A program made the position numbers and the translations under genes. Positions 1-8,345 of a stretch of DNA of 26,937 bases are shown piece by piece. A model generated the notes under the pieces. That model was not told where the DNA came from, searched no databases, and was given only the letters and a program-made list of their open reading frames with translations. Each line of letters opens with the position of its first letter. The first letter of the stretch is position 1. Origin of the DNA: CAXBNV01 sp963977185 (GTDB taxonomy: Bacteria > Pseudomonadota > Gammaproteobacteria > JAGOUU01); contig CAXBNV010000018.1 in assembly GCA_963977185.1 (NCBI GenBank), positions 1 to 26,937 on the forward strand. The letters run 5' to 3'.

Positions 1-134
1 GCTTGGGATATGAATTTTCCGACTGGGGTAAAAGTAAGCTTAACCGCGCGACAGATCAGACTATAAATTCAGGTTTAAGTCTCAATCATCTTTATACAAA
101 TGGATTGTTATTGAATATCACTTACCTTACATAA
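1..134 (+). CDS. C-terminus of an outer-membrane beta-barrel protein (5' partial)
   Basis: An open frame enters from the left edge (codons begin at base 3) and ends at TAA 132-134, giving 43 residues that start LGYEFSDWGKSKL and end LNHLYTNGLLLNITYLT. The alternating polar/hydrophobic pattern with aromatic residues at the end looks like the last strands of an outer-membrane beta-barrel. I recall similar 'GYEFADWGKS...LNHLYTNG' C-termini in outer-membrane proteins of Legionella-type bacteria. The family assignment is inference from this short tail. The next gene starts 11 bases downstream on the same strand, so the two may be co-transcribed. Confidence 0.55.
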   Translation, partial: LGYEFSDWGKSKLNRATDQTINSGLSLNHLYTNGLLLNITYLT

Positions 135-145
135 GGGTGCTAAAA

Positions 146-1363
146 ATGAAAAGAAGCAAAATGACATTATTAAGTAAATTATCACTAGGTATTTTTTCCT
201 GGTTTATTTTATCTATAGTACAAGCAAGTTCTCCTTTATGGACATTTACACCGTTAACACCTACAGCAATTGATATATTGCCTACTGAGACAGCGACTAT
301 CCAGTATCTAGTCACCAACAAGTCAAAAAAACCGCATACCTTAGTAATGTCACCAATTACAGGTATCAGTCAATTAACGTCCACTGGAAACTGTCCAAAC
401 CCCTTCACTTTGAATGTCCATCAATCATGCACATTAACTTTGGAAGTTACTGGCAGTGCTATGCAAAAAGATGTTATTGATGGACCTATACTTTGTCAAA
501 ATGGAGCGGGCGCATTGCAATGTTATCGTCCAAGCCATGGTCAAAAACTGCAAGTTATAAGAAAAACGGATATTTCTATAACTGCACCAATTCAAGCCAA
601 CCGAGTTATTAATGTTGGAAGCACAACGCCATTGACAATAACTGTCACTCTTAATCCAAATAATTTAATTAATGACTACAATGTTCAAGCAACATTACCA
701 GTTAGCTGGATCAATGTTGTGCAAGACGCCAGTAATTGTGCAACTATAGCACCAGGAGAAAGTTGCACTCTTAAATTTACCTCAACAACACCATATGAGC
801 CAGATCAAATTACTATTAGTGGAAAAAATACAAAAAACTTAGCAAATACTTTTTTAGCTTTTCGCCAAGAAGGAGGACTAGTTTTTTCTGTAAATTCTGG
901 CGTAGTAAAAGTATCTGACGAAGAAAATATAGACCCCACTACACTTATGTGGTGGAACGAAGTCTATAATGCACCAAGTATGGCAACGAGTTTAATTGAT
1001 GGCGCATTCAACACACCAATTATAATAACAGCGTTTGGTAACCCACATAATTATGCAGCAGCTTTGTGCGCAGATTCATTAGTTGAAGGCTTTAATGACT
1101 GGGTCTTACCTGCTATTTGTGAGCTGGGGCGCTTTACTGGCAGTGGCACCGATGCGGGTTGCAGGAGTGTGAATCAAAACTTGTATACAACGCTTCAATT
1201 AAATGGTTTTGGTAATTTTGATAATTCCCCCTATTGGAGCTCAACATTTTCTCCTACTACCAATGCATGGGCTCAAAACTTTAATCCTAATGACGGAACG
1301 ATGTTTGCAGGTGGTGTAAACAATCGTCGATTTGTGCGTTGCATAAGAAGCTTCAATTTTTAA
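146..1363 (+). CDS. Secreted protein with C-terminal DUF1566/Lcl domain
   Basis: About 405 residues. I chose ATG 146 over an in-frame GTG at 137 because AAGG (133-136) lies 9 bases upstream of the ATG but abuts the GTG. A signal peptide is clear: basic MKRSK, a hydrophobic stretch, and a cleavage site near IVQA|SS (residue 27). Two beta-sandwich-like modules follow (about residues 30-130 and 145-235), each with a pattern of the type NC...FTLNVHQSCTLTLEV and NCATIAPGESCTLKF, as in bacterial surface proteins with Cys-paired Ig-like modules. The C-terminal 140 residues contain NDWVLPAICELG, PYWSST, AWAQNF and FVRCIR, the hallmarks of a DUF1566 (Legionella collagen-like C-terminal, lectin-like) domain. 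It is probably exported or surface exposed; the ligand is unknown. No strong terminator follows. Confidence 0.75.
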   Translation: MKRSKMTLLSKLSLGIFSWFILSIVQASSPLWTFTPLTPTAIDILPTETATIQYLVTNKSKKPHTLVMSPITGISQLTSTGNCPNPFTLNVHQSCTLTLEVTGSAMQKDVIDGPILCQNGAGALQCYRPSHGQKLQVIRKTDISITAPIQANRVINVGSTTPLTITVTLNPNNLINDYNVQATLPVSWINVVQDASNCATIAPGESCTLKFTSTTPYEPDQITISGKNTKNLANTFLAFRQEGGLVFSVNSGVVKVSDEENIDPTTLMWWNEVYNAPSMATSLIDGAFNTPIIITAFGNPHNYAAALCADSLVEGFNDWVLPAICELGRFTGSGTDAGCRSVNQNLYTTLQLNGFGNFDNSPYWSSTFSPTTNAWAQNFNPNDGTMFAGGVNNRRFVRCIRSFNF

Positions 1364-1434
1364 AAAGTAAGTGCTTACATTCAAATGAAACCTCTTTTGT
1401 GGTATAACAACAACCCTCAAGGGGAGCATAACTT

Positions 1435-2925
1435 CTATATTAGCTCTCGAGCAATATTAATATCTTCATATAAAAATTTATCTTCCTCTGCAAAATTTAT
1501 TTTGCTTCGAACTTTTTGATAAATTTTATCTAACTCAGAACCACTATCTAATGCCTTATGAAAATCTATTGCTTGAGTTACTGTTAATAATTCTATTGCT
1601 AAAATATCTTTAAGATTATCCATCATGTTAAATAATCTTAAGCCTGCGTTTGTGGCCATACTAACATGATCTTCTTGATTAGCTGACGTTGGTATTGTAT
1701 CAACTGATCTAGGCATTGATAATGCTTTATTTTCACTAGCAAGTGCTGACATTGTTACATGAGTAATCATAAAACCAGAATTAATACCTGGATCTTTGGC
1801 TAAAAAAGCTGGTAAATTTGAATGATGATTATCTACTAAAAAAGCAACTCGTCTTTCTGCTAAATTGCCTATTTCTGCAATTAACATAGCCATAATATCA
1901 GCAACAAAAGCAACCGGCTCTGCATGAAAGTTGCCACCAGATAATACTTTATCAAATTCAGAAAAAACTAACGGATTATCAGTTACACCATTTGCTTCTT
2001 GTATTAATATTTTTTCGCAATGTCTTAATTGCTGCAAAACAGCTCCTAAAATTTGTGGCTGGCATCTTAAAGAATATGGGTCTTGAACTTTTTTATTATT
2101 TGCTGATTTTTTAGCAATTTCATTATTTAAATTTTCTTTTAATAAGTCATGAAATTTATTTGCAATTTCTAACTGCTCCGGTTGCTTACGTATCTCATGA
2201 ATTAACTTATCAAATGGCGAAATATTCCCGTTTGCGGCAATAACAGTTAAAGCTCCGTTAGTAATAGCAGTTTCAAATAATTTTTGTAAATTAATTAAAT
2301 TATATAAAGCATAACATGTTGAAACTTGTGTACCATTTAATAAAGCAAGACCTTCTTTAGCTGCAAGCTCTATAGGACTTTGCTTTAATAATTCTAACGC
2401 CTCAGAAGATTTATATTTTTTATTTTTATAAAAAACCTCACCATAACCAATTAAAGGAGCACTCATATGAGCCAATGGAGCTAAATCACCTGATGCGCCA
2501 ACAGATCCTTTTTCTGGAATACATGGCATAAAATCATTATTAAACCATAGTATTAACTTTTCTATAACAGAATATCTAATACCACTAAAGCCTTGAGCTA
2601 AATTATTTATTTTTAATAATAAAATTAATTTAACAATATTTGGGGCAAGATAATTTCCAACACCAACAGCATGAGATAAGATGAGATTGTGCTGTAATTT
2701 GCTTAAATCTTTTTCATTTATAGAGCATGACGCAAGCTTACCAAATCCAGTATTGATACCATAAATAACCTTACCACTTTTGACTTTACTATTTACATAT
2801 TCACTGCTTTGATTTACTTTATCTTGACTCCATTTAGCTAAATCTAATTTTACTTCATTTTGTAAGATATTTTTTATATCTTCAAAAGATAAAGAACCTG
2901 GATTTAATTTATATTGTTTTTCCAT
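1435..2925 (-). CDS. hutH: Histidine ammonia-lyase
   Basis: HutH removes ammonia from L-histidine to give trans-urocanate, the first step of histidine degradation, in the cytoplasm. The 496-residue protein has the expected family length. The Ala-Ser-Gly triad that cyclises into the MIO electrophile is at residues 144-146 within GSVGASGDLAPLAHM, and the active-site loop YGINTGFG is at about 55-62. The C-terminal half has the conserved LSGGNFHAEPV and SANQEDHVSM segments. It is the last gene of the hutG-hutI-hutU-hutH operon, 76 bases after hutU. The ribosome-binding site is weak (only AAGTAG upstream), unlike its operon partners. The pathway assignment is firm because all four enzymes are adjacent. 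Confidence 0.96.
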   Translation of the reverse strand: MEKQYKLNPGSLSFEDIKNILQNEVKLDLAKWSQDKVNQSSEYVNSKVKSGKVIYGINTGFGKLASCSINEKDLSKLQHNLILSHAVGVGNYLAPNIVKLILLLKINNLAQGFSGIRYSVIEKLILWFNNDFMPCIPEKGSVGASGDLAPLAHMSAPLIGYGEVFYKNKKYKSSEALELLKQSPIELAAKEGLALLNGTQVSTCYALYNLINLQKLFETAITNGALTVIAANGNISPFDKLIHEIRKQPEQLEIANKFHDLLKENLNNEIAKKSANNKKVQDPYSLRCQPQILGAVLQQLRHCEKILIQEANGVTDNPLVFSEFDKVLSGGNFHAEPVAFVADIMAMLIAEIGNLAERRVAFLVDNHHSNLPAFLAKDPGINSGFMITHVTMSALASENKALSMPRSVDTIPTSANQEDHVSMATNAGLRLFNMMDNLKDILAIELLTVTQAIDFHKALDSGSELDKIYQKVRSKINFAEEDKFLYEDINIARELI

Positions 2926-3001
2926 TTTTTTACTACTTTTTTATGCTTTTAATTAAAAATTTACTATAATTTTTTTCTTTTTCAAATATTAATTTATTAT
3001 T

Positions 3002-4675
3002 CTATTCCATGGGATCCATAGGAATTTTTAATTTTTTTTCTTTAGCGCAATCTTTTGCAATGTCATATCCTGCATCAGCATGACGTAATACACCCATTGC
3101 AGGATCATTAGTTAAAACCCGATCAAGCCTTCTTGCTGCATCTTTTGTACCATCTGCAACTACAACCAATCCAGCATGCTGAGAATATCCCATACCAACA
3201 CCACCACCATGATGAAAACTTACCCATGTGGCTCCACTTGCAGTACTTACTAGAGCATTTAATATAGCCCAATCGGATACCGCATCACTACCATCTAACA
3301 TTCCTTCTGTTTCTCTATTAGGGCTTGCAACTGAACCTGAATCTAAATGATCGCGTCCAATAACTATTGGGCCTTTAAGCTCACCACTTGCAACCATTTC
3401 ATTAAAAGCTAAACCTAACCTTGCTCGATCTCCTAAACCAACCCAACAAATTCTTGCAGGCAATCCTTGAAAATGAATATCTTTTTGTGCCATATCAAGC
3501 CACTTATGCAAATGCTCATCATCTGGCATTAACTCTTTTACTTTTGCATCAGTTTTATAAATGTCTTCAGGATCACCAGATAAAGCGACCCATCTAAAAG
3601 GACCTATACCCTTACAAAATAATGGTCTTATATAAGCTGGTACAAATCCTGGGAAATCAAAAGCGTTTTTAATGCCTTCATTAAATGCTACCTGACGAAT
3701 ATTATTACCATAATCAACCGTTGGAATACCTTGTGAATGAAAATCTAACATTGCTTGTAATTGAACTGCTATAGATTTTTTAGCTTCTGTTTCAACTAAT
3801 TTAGGATTAGTTTTTCTTAATTCTTGAGCTTTTTCTAAAGTCCATCCTTTAGGCAAATAACCATTCAATGGATCATGAGCACTGGTTTGATCAGTCACAA
3901 TATCAGGCTTAATATCTTTTTTTAATAACTCAGGATAAATTTCTGCAGCATTACCCAACAAGCCAACCGATACGGGCTTATTGCTTGTTAAAGATTCTTT
4001 TATTACTTTTAACGCTTCATCTAAATTATCCGTATATTGCTGGATATAACCAGTTTTTAATCTCTTATCAATTTTAGTCATATCGCATTCAACAGCTAAA
4101 ATACTATATCCTGACATAGTTGCAGCAAGAGGTTGCGCCCCTCCCATTCCACCTAACCCTGCAGTTAAAATCCATTTACCTTGTGCATTACCATTAAAAT
4201 GAGTTTTTGTCATAGCTCCAAAAGTCTCATAAGTTCCTTGAACTATACCTTGAGAGCCTATATAAATCCATGAACCTGCTGTCATTTGGCCATACATCAT
4301 CAGGCCTTTTTTGTCTAACTCATTAAAAACATCCCAATTAGCCCAATTAGGAACTAAATTAGAGTTTGCTATTAAAACTCTTGGTGCATCTTTATGAGTT
4401 TTTAAAATACCTACTGGTTTTCCTGATTGCACTAATAAAGTTTCGTCTTCATTTAAATCTTTTAAATTTGCAACTATTGCATCAAAAGATTCCCAATTTC
4501 TTGCAGCCTTTCCTATACCACCGTAAACAATAAGCTCACTTGGATTTTCAGCAACGTCAGGATCTAAATTATTCATCAGCATTCGTAATGGAGCCTCAGT
4601 AAGCCATGATTTAGCTTGAAGCTTTAAACCTGTTGGGGACTTTATTGTTATATTTTTTTTTCTAGTATACTTCAT
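3002..4675 (-). CDS. hutU: Urocanate hydratase
   Basis: Urocanase hydrates urocanate to 4-imidazolone-5-propionate using NAD+ as an electrophile. The protein has 557 residues, essentially the family length. Visible hallmarks are the N-terminal YGGIGKAARNW, the Rossmann-type GLGGMGGAQP near residues 173-182, and the active-site segment GLPARICWVGLGDRARLG, in which the Cys falls at residue 410. That is the position of the essential Cys in the Pseudomonas enzyme. Conserved GRDHLDSGSVASPNRETE and FHHGGGVGMGYSQHAG segments follow. The ATG overlaps the hutI stop as ATGA, and AAGG 9 bases upstream lies inside the end of hutI, consistent with translational coupling. Confidence 0.97.
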   Translation of the reverse strand: MKYTRKKNITIKSPTGLKLQAKSWLTEAPLRMLMNNLDPDVAENPSELIVYGGIGKAARNWESFDAIVANLKDLNEDETLLVQSGKPVGILKTHKDAPRVLIANSNLVPNWANWDVFNELDKKGLMMYGQMTAGSWIYIGSQGIVQGTYETFGAMTKTHFNGNAQGKWILTAGLGGMGGAQPLAATMSGYSILAVECDMTKIDKRLKTGYIQQYTDNLDEALKVIKESLTSNKPVSVGLLGNAAEIYPELLKKDIKPDIVTDQTSAHDPLNGYLPKGWTLEKAQELRKTNPKLVETEAKKSIAVQLQAMLDFHSQGIPTVDYGNNIRQVAFNEGIKNAFDFPGFVPAYIRPLFCKGIGPFRWVALSGDPEDIYKTDAKVKELMPDDEHLHKWLDMAQKDIHFQGLPARICWVGLGDRARLGLAFNEMVASGELKGPIVIGRDHLDSGSVASPNRETEGMLDGSDAVSDWAILNALVSTASGATWVSFHHGGGVGMGYSQHAGLVVVADGTKDAARRLDRVLTNDPAMGVLRHADAGYDIAKDCAKEKKLKIPMDPME

Positions 4676-5901
4676 ATTAAAATACCTTTTTTTATAATTA
4701 TTTCCGGCCTATAAGCACCAATTTTGTAACACAAATCTTGAATTCCATCAATATTCCAAATAACTAGATCAGCTTGCTTGCCTTTTTCTATGCTTCCTAT
4801 CGTTTTATCTAAACCTAAAGCTTTTGCTGCATTTATAGTAACTGCTTTTATAACTTCAAATATAGTTAATTTATATAAGACACAAGCCATATTCATAATG
4901 ACTAATAAAGACTCACAAGGACTACTTCCTGGATTACAATCAGTTGCAATGGCAATAGGTACTTTATATTGTCGAAATAAGTCAATAGGCGGTTTTTGAG
5001 TTTCTTTTAAATAATAAAAAGCACCGGGTAACAATACGGCTGTTGTCTTATTATTAGCCATATTTTTTATATCTTCTAAATTAGCATACTCTAAATGCTC
5101 TAAAGATAATATTTGATATTTATTTAATAAATTAGATACTCCTGAATTGCTTAACTGTTCAGCATGACATTTCAATTTTAAATTATATGTACTTGCTGAT
5201 TTAAATAATCTTTCAACTTGATTTTTATCAAATGCAATATTTTCACAAAAAGCATCAACTGAATCTATTAAATTTAATTTAATTAGTTCAGGTAAAACTT
5301 CATTTATAATAAAATCTATATATTTATCATTATTACCTTGATATTCAATCGGTGTAACATGCGCACCCAAATAAGTTTTAATTACATCTATTTTACTAAT
5401 TTCACTTAACTTTTTAGCGACTTTTAGCATTTTTATCTCAGTATCTAAATCTAAACCATAACCTGATTTTACCTCAACAGTTGTTACCCCGTTATTATAT
5501 ATAAAATTATTTAATCTTTTTTCAGATATATTTAATAAATCTTGATAAGCAATTTTTCTTGTTTGCGCAACTGTATATTTAATACCTCCGCCTTGCTCAG
5601 CAATTTGCTTATAACTTAAGCCTTCTAAAATTTGTTCAAACTCATGTGATCGATTACCACCATAAATAAAATGTGTATGACAATCTATAAATCCTGGTAA
5701 AACCCATTTATTGTGAATATCTATAACTTTTATAGAATTATTTATTAATGTCTCTAAATCTAAATTATCTTCTAAACTATCACTGATTAATTCAATAATC
5801 TCATCTTTAATACCAATTACGCCATTATTAATAACATGAAAATCACTATAATTTTCTGAAAAACACAATATATTTGCGTTATATAATAATAAATCAAACA
5901 T
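4672..5901 (-). CDS. hutI: Imidazolonepropionase
   Basis: HutI hydrolyses 4-imidazolone-5-propionate to N-formimino-L-glutamate. It is an amidohydrolase-superfamily metalloenzyme of 409 residues. Metal ligands are visible: the HxH pair in DCHTHFIYGGNR (His75, His77), His246 in HAEQLSNSG, His269 in LEHLEYA, and Asp321 in ATDCNPGSSP. The C-terminus shows the usual NAAKALGLDKTIGSIEKGKQADLVIW strand-and-loop (residues described here in part). It overlaps hutU by 4 bases and lies 12 bases after hutG. An AGG 6 bases upstream of the ATG serves as ribosome-binding site. Confidence 0.96.
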   Translation of the reverse strand: MFDLLLYNANILCFSENYSDFHVINNGVIGIKDEIIELISDSLEDNLDLETLINNSIKVIDIHNKWVLPGFIDCHTHFIYGGNRSHEFEQILEGLSYKQIAEQGGGIKYTVAQTRKIAYQDLLNISEKRLNNFIYNNGVTTVEVKSGYGLDLDTEIKMLKVAKKLSEISKIDVIKTYLGAHVTPIEYQGNNDKYIDFIINEVLPELIKLNLIDSVDAFCENIAFDKNQVERLFKSASTYNLKLKCHAEQLSNSGVSNLLNKYQILSLEHLEYANLEDIKNMANNKTTAVLLPGAFYYLKETQKPPIDLFRQYKVPIAIATDCNPGSSPCESLLVIMNMACVLYKLTIFEVIKAVTINAAKALGLDKTIGSIEKGKQADLVIWNIDGIQDLCYKIGAYRPEIIIKKGILI

Positions 5902-5913
5902 CTTTTACCTATT

Positions 5914-6879
5914 TTATTTAATTAAATCTAAAACTAAGCTAGCCCCTAATTTAGCAGTCATATTATCAATATCATATTTGGGGTTAAGCTCAACAATATC
6001 TGCTGTTATTAATTTTTTACTGCTTTTGATAATTTTTAATAAAGATTTTACTTGATTTGGCATTAATCCAAAAGCTTGAGGCGCACTAACTCCTGGTGCA
6101 ACACTTTGAGAAAATACATCTAAACAAATAGTAATATATATATAATCTACTTTTTCAATAAATTTATTTATTTTAGACTTTATATCATTTAAATTATTTG
6201 TAAATACTTCTTCAGCTAAAATATATTCGGTCTTAGTCTCATTAGCATAATCAAATAAACTTTTAGTATTAGCATTTTCTTGAATACCTACGCACAAATA
6301 ATTAAAGTCTAAATTATTTTTTTTTCTATCTAGGTAAATTTGCCTAAACGGCGTTCCTGAACTCCCTTGATTATTTGGTAATAATTCTCTTAAATCAAAA
6401 TGTGCATCAAAATTAATAATTCCTATATTTTTAGAATATTTAGTATTTTTGATTCCCAAATAATGTCCATATGCTGTCTCATGTCCTCCACCTAATACTA
6501 CAGGGAAAAAACCTTTATCTAATAACGTAAATACCGCATCTCCTAACAAGCATTGAGAATCATCAAGCTCATCCTTTTTGGAATCACAAATTATATTTCC
6601 AAAATCATAAATATTAATACTTTTATCAAAAGCTAAATTTATTAAATTTTTTCTTAAACTATTACTGCCATCAAAAGCACCTAATCTTCCTTTGTTTTTT
6701 AATACTCCTAAATCACAAGCAAATCCAATTAAAGCTATATTTGATTTTTGATTATCAATTTTAATATTATCTAAATTGTGAAGATCAGCATTTTGTACCA
6801 ACTGCCAAAAACGCTCTTTGAGTTTAGAGTCTTCTCTCCCAGCCCAATAATCTTTATCGGTTTTTAGATAATGACCCAT
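5914..6879 (-). CDS. hutG: Formimidoylglutamase
   Basis: HutG hydrolyses N-formimino-L-glutamate to glutamate and formamide, completing the four-enzyme histidine route; no hutF or separate deformylase is nearby. It belongs to the arginase/ureohydrolase family and has 321 residues. The Mn-binding positions are His133 in LGGGHETAYGH, Asp158/His160/Asp162 in NFDAHFDLRE, and Asp254 in ICLDVFSQSVAPGVSAP. The last motif lacks the second Asp of the canonical arginase DxD, which to my memory is common in HutG proteins. It is the first gene of the operon. AAGGAG sits 7 bases upstream of the ATG, and the gene diverges from zapD over 148 bases. No hutC-type regulator is visible. Confidence 0.93.
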   Translation of the reverse strand: MGHYLKTDKDYWAGREDSKLKERFWQLVQNADLHNLDNIKIDNQKSNIALIGFACDLGVLKNKGRLGAFDGSNSLRKNLINLAFDKSINIYDFGNIICDSKKDELDDSQCLLGDAVFTLLDKGFFPVVLGGGHETAYGHYLGIKNTKYSKNIGIINFDAHFDLRELLPNNQGSSGTPFRQIYLDRKKNNLDFNYLCVGIQENANTKSLFDYANETKTEYILAEEVFTNNLNDIKSKINKFIEKVDYIYITICLDVFSQSVAPGVSAPQAFGLMPNQVKSLLKIIKSSKKLITADIVELNPKYDIDNMTAKLGASLVLDLIK

Positions 6880-6959
6880 AATGGAACTCCTTAATTAACA
6901 ATAATAATTATCAAAAATTAACTAACCTGGCATATTGTCCAAGTAATTTCAATAGATAA

Positions 6960-6989
6960 TTGGGATAATTAGTTATAGTATTATATAAT
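6960..6989 (+). promoter_or_regulatory. Candidate zapD promoter
   Basis: TTGGGA (6960-6965) and TATAAT (6984-6989) are separated by 18 bases, a plausible sigma70 pair about 40 bases upstream of the zapD ATG. The -35 is imperfect and the region is very AT-rich, so this is a motif match only. The -10 lies inside the perfect dyad at 6978-7004. Confidence 0.35.
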
Positions 6990-7004
6990 TACTTTATATA
7001 ATAC
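6978..7004. promoter_or_regulatory. Perfect 11-bp inverted repeat in hutG/zapD intergenic region
   Basis: GTATTATATAA (6978-6988) and TTATATAATAC (6994-7004) are exact reverse complements with a 5-base spacer TTACT. The dyad covers the best -10 for zapD and lies about 100 bases upstream of hutG. It could be an operator for either gene or a leader hairpin. It does not match the HutC consensus I know (built around CTTGTATNNACAAG). Confidence 0.45.
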
Positions 7005-7005
7005 C

Positions 7006-7020
7006 AACATAGAGTATGTT
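7006..7020. promoter_or_regulatory. Perfect dyad AACATA-GAG-TATGTT just upstream of zapD
   Basis: A 15-base palindrome with 6-bp arms and a 3-base centre ends 7 bases before the zapD ATG and begins one base after the preceding dyad. There is no good Shine-Dalgarno for zapD, so this is where a ribosome-binding site would normally lie. It may be an operator or an RNA hairpin that limits translation initiation. Confidence 0.4.
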
Positions 7021-7027
7021 ATAACAC

Positions 7028-7774
7028 ATGAGCAACAACATTACTTACGAACACCCCATTAATGAGAGAACTAGAATATTGCTCAAACTTGAGTATTTGT
7101 TCAATCACATTACATTCGAAAATACTCTGGAAACTCTAACTAATATACTACAAATAGGGGAAATAAGTAAAAGATTTGATTTAAGATTTGAATGCTTACA
7201 AAGCTTGGATAGAATCCTCACTAATTTAATTCAAATAAAAACTGGATCTTTTGATATTAATTTAAACAAATTAGAACAAACAAAACAAAATGTAGAAAAA
7301 CAGATTAATATTTTAAAATCTGGTAAAGGAAAGTTTGGCGAATATATAATTAAAAATGAACCTTTACATCATATTATTTCTAAATTAAATGCTCCAGGAG
7401 GCCTAATTACAGGAGATATTCCTTATTTAAAATTTTGGTTTCAAAAACCATATGAAGAGCAACAAAAAGAATTAATGACATTACATCAAGAATTTATTCC
7501 TTTGCAAAATGCCGTTATCACTATATCACAATTTATTAAATCTAGTGCAACTCCTCAAAAAGCTATATCCCAAAACGGTACATATAGCAAAATGCTAGAT
7601 AATAATAAATTACAATTAATAAGAATTTCATTGAATAAGAATATCAATGCTTACCCTGAAATAAGTGGGAATGGTAAATTTATCAGCATTAGATTTATGA
7701 CTAAAGAGCAACTAAAAGACAAACCTAACATATCATATACACCTATTGAATTTGATATATCATATTGCTTTTAA
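7028..7774 (+). CDS. zapD: Cell division protein ZapD
   Basis: ZapD (YacF) binds the C-terminal tail of FtsZ and cross-links protofilaments in the cytokinetic ring. The 248 residues match the family length (247 in E. coli). Diagnostic features are YEHPINERTRILLKLEYLF at the N-terminus, the central helical region with LHHIISKLNAPGGLITGDIPYLKFW, the PYEEQQKEL segment, and the C-terminal beta domain with GTYSKML, LIRISL and YPEISGNGKFISIRF. It stands alone, divergent from hutG and convergent with rpsI, not with coaE/yacG as in enteric bacteria. The predicted start lacks an obvious Shine-Dalgarno and lies directly behind two inverted repeats. Confidence 0.92.
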   Translation: MSNNITYEHPINERTRILLKLEYLFNHITFENTLETLTNILQIGEISKRFDLRFECLQSLDRILTNLIQIKTGSFDINLNKLEQTKQNVEKQINILKSGKGKFGEYIIKNEPLHHIISKLNAPGGLITGDIPYLKFWFQKPYEEQQKELMTLHQEFIPLQNAVITISQFIKSSATPQKAISQNGTYSKMLDNNKLQLIRISLNKNINAYPEISGNGKFISIRFMTKEQLKDKPNISYTPIEFDISYCF

Positions 7775-7793
7775 CATTATAGAAATCAAAAAA

Positions 7794-7833
7794 AAACCTC
7801 GATGCCTATAATAAATATAAGCAATCGAGGTTT
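7794..7833 (-). terminator. Rho-independent terminator of rplM-rpsI, possibly bidirectional
   Basis: AAACCTCGAT (7794-7803) and ATCGAGGTTT (7824-7833) form a perfect 10-bp stem, with a GC pair possible at the top of the 20-base loop. Read on the minus strand it is followed by a run of nine T, placing it 30 bases after the rpsI stop. On the plus strand it is followed only by TTTCT-like sequence, so termination of zapD would be weaker. Confidence 0.85.
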
Positions 7834-7862
7834 CTATAATAATATATTTATATAAAAATATA

Positions 7863-8324
7863 TTATCTCTTAGAGTACTGCTCTCTTTTACGAGCTTTTT
7901 TCAAGCCAAACTTCTTACGCTCTACAACTCTTGAATCACGAGTCAAGTATCCTGCTTTTTTAAGAACTGGTCTATAAGCTTGTGGGTTACCTTCACCGTT
8001 TTCATCTTCATCGGTTACAACAGTTGTTGCTTCATCATAAGATACTAAAACTCTTGCTAAACCGTGACGAATTGCGCCAGCTTGACCACTAATACCGCCG
8101 CCTCTTACTGTAATATATAAATCAAATTTACCAGCAAGCTTTAATGCTTCAATCGGCTGTTGAACGATTACTTCTAGACTTCTTACGCTAAAATATTCAT
8201 TTAAAGCTTTACCATTAACTGAAATCTTGCCTGTTCCTGATCTTAAGAATACTCTTGCAGAAGAGTTTTTACGTCTTCCTGTTGCATAATAAAAATCTTT
8301 TTTTACACTAGTACTTTCTGTCAT
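7863..8324 (-). CDS. rpsI: 30S ribosomal protein S9, with acidic insert
   Basis: S9 is a small-subunit head protein whose C-terminal tail reaches the P-site tRNA. The core is unmistakable: YYATGRRKNSSARVFLR, TVRGGGISGQAGAIRHGLAR and the C-terminal LKKARKREQYSKR with the invariant terminal Arg. At 153 residues it is longer than the approximately 130 usual in Gammaproteobacteria. A few residues are added at the N-terminus. The main difference is an insert of about 15-18 residues (100-117, containing TDEDENGEGNP) between the YDEA helix and LKKAGYLTRDSR. The reading frame is clean on both sides. It is co-transcribed with rplM (21-base gap) and ends in a strong terminator. Confidence 0.97.
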   Translation of the reverse strand: MTESTSVKKDFYYATGRRKNSSARVFLRSGTGKISVNGKALNEYFSVRSLEVIVQQPIEALKLAGKFDLYITVRGGGISGQAGAIRHGLARVLVSYDEATTVVTDEDENGEGNPQAYRPVLKKAGYLTRDSRVVERKKFGLKKARKREQYSKR

Positions 8325-8345
8325 TGTTTATTTACCTTTTTTAAT

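Noticed and set aside
1367..1378. GTAAG-TG-CTTAC as terminator after the DUF1566 gene
   Set aside because: The loop would be 2-4 bases, the stem is short and no T-run follows.
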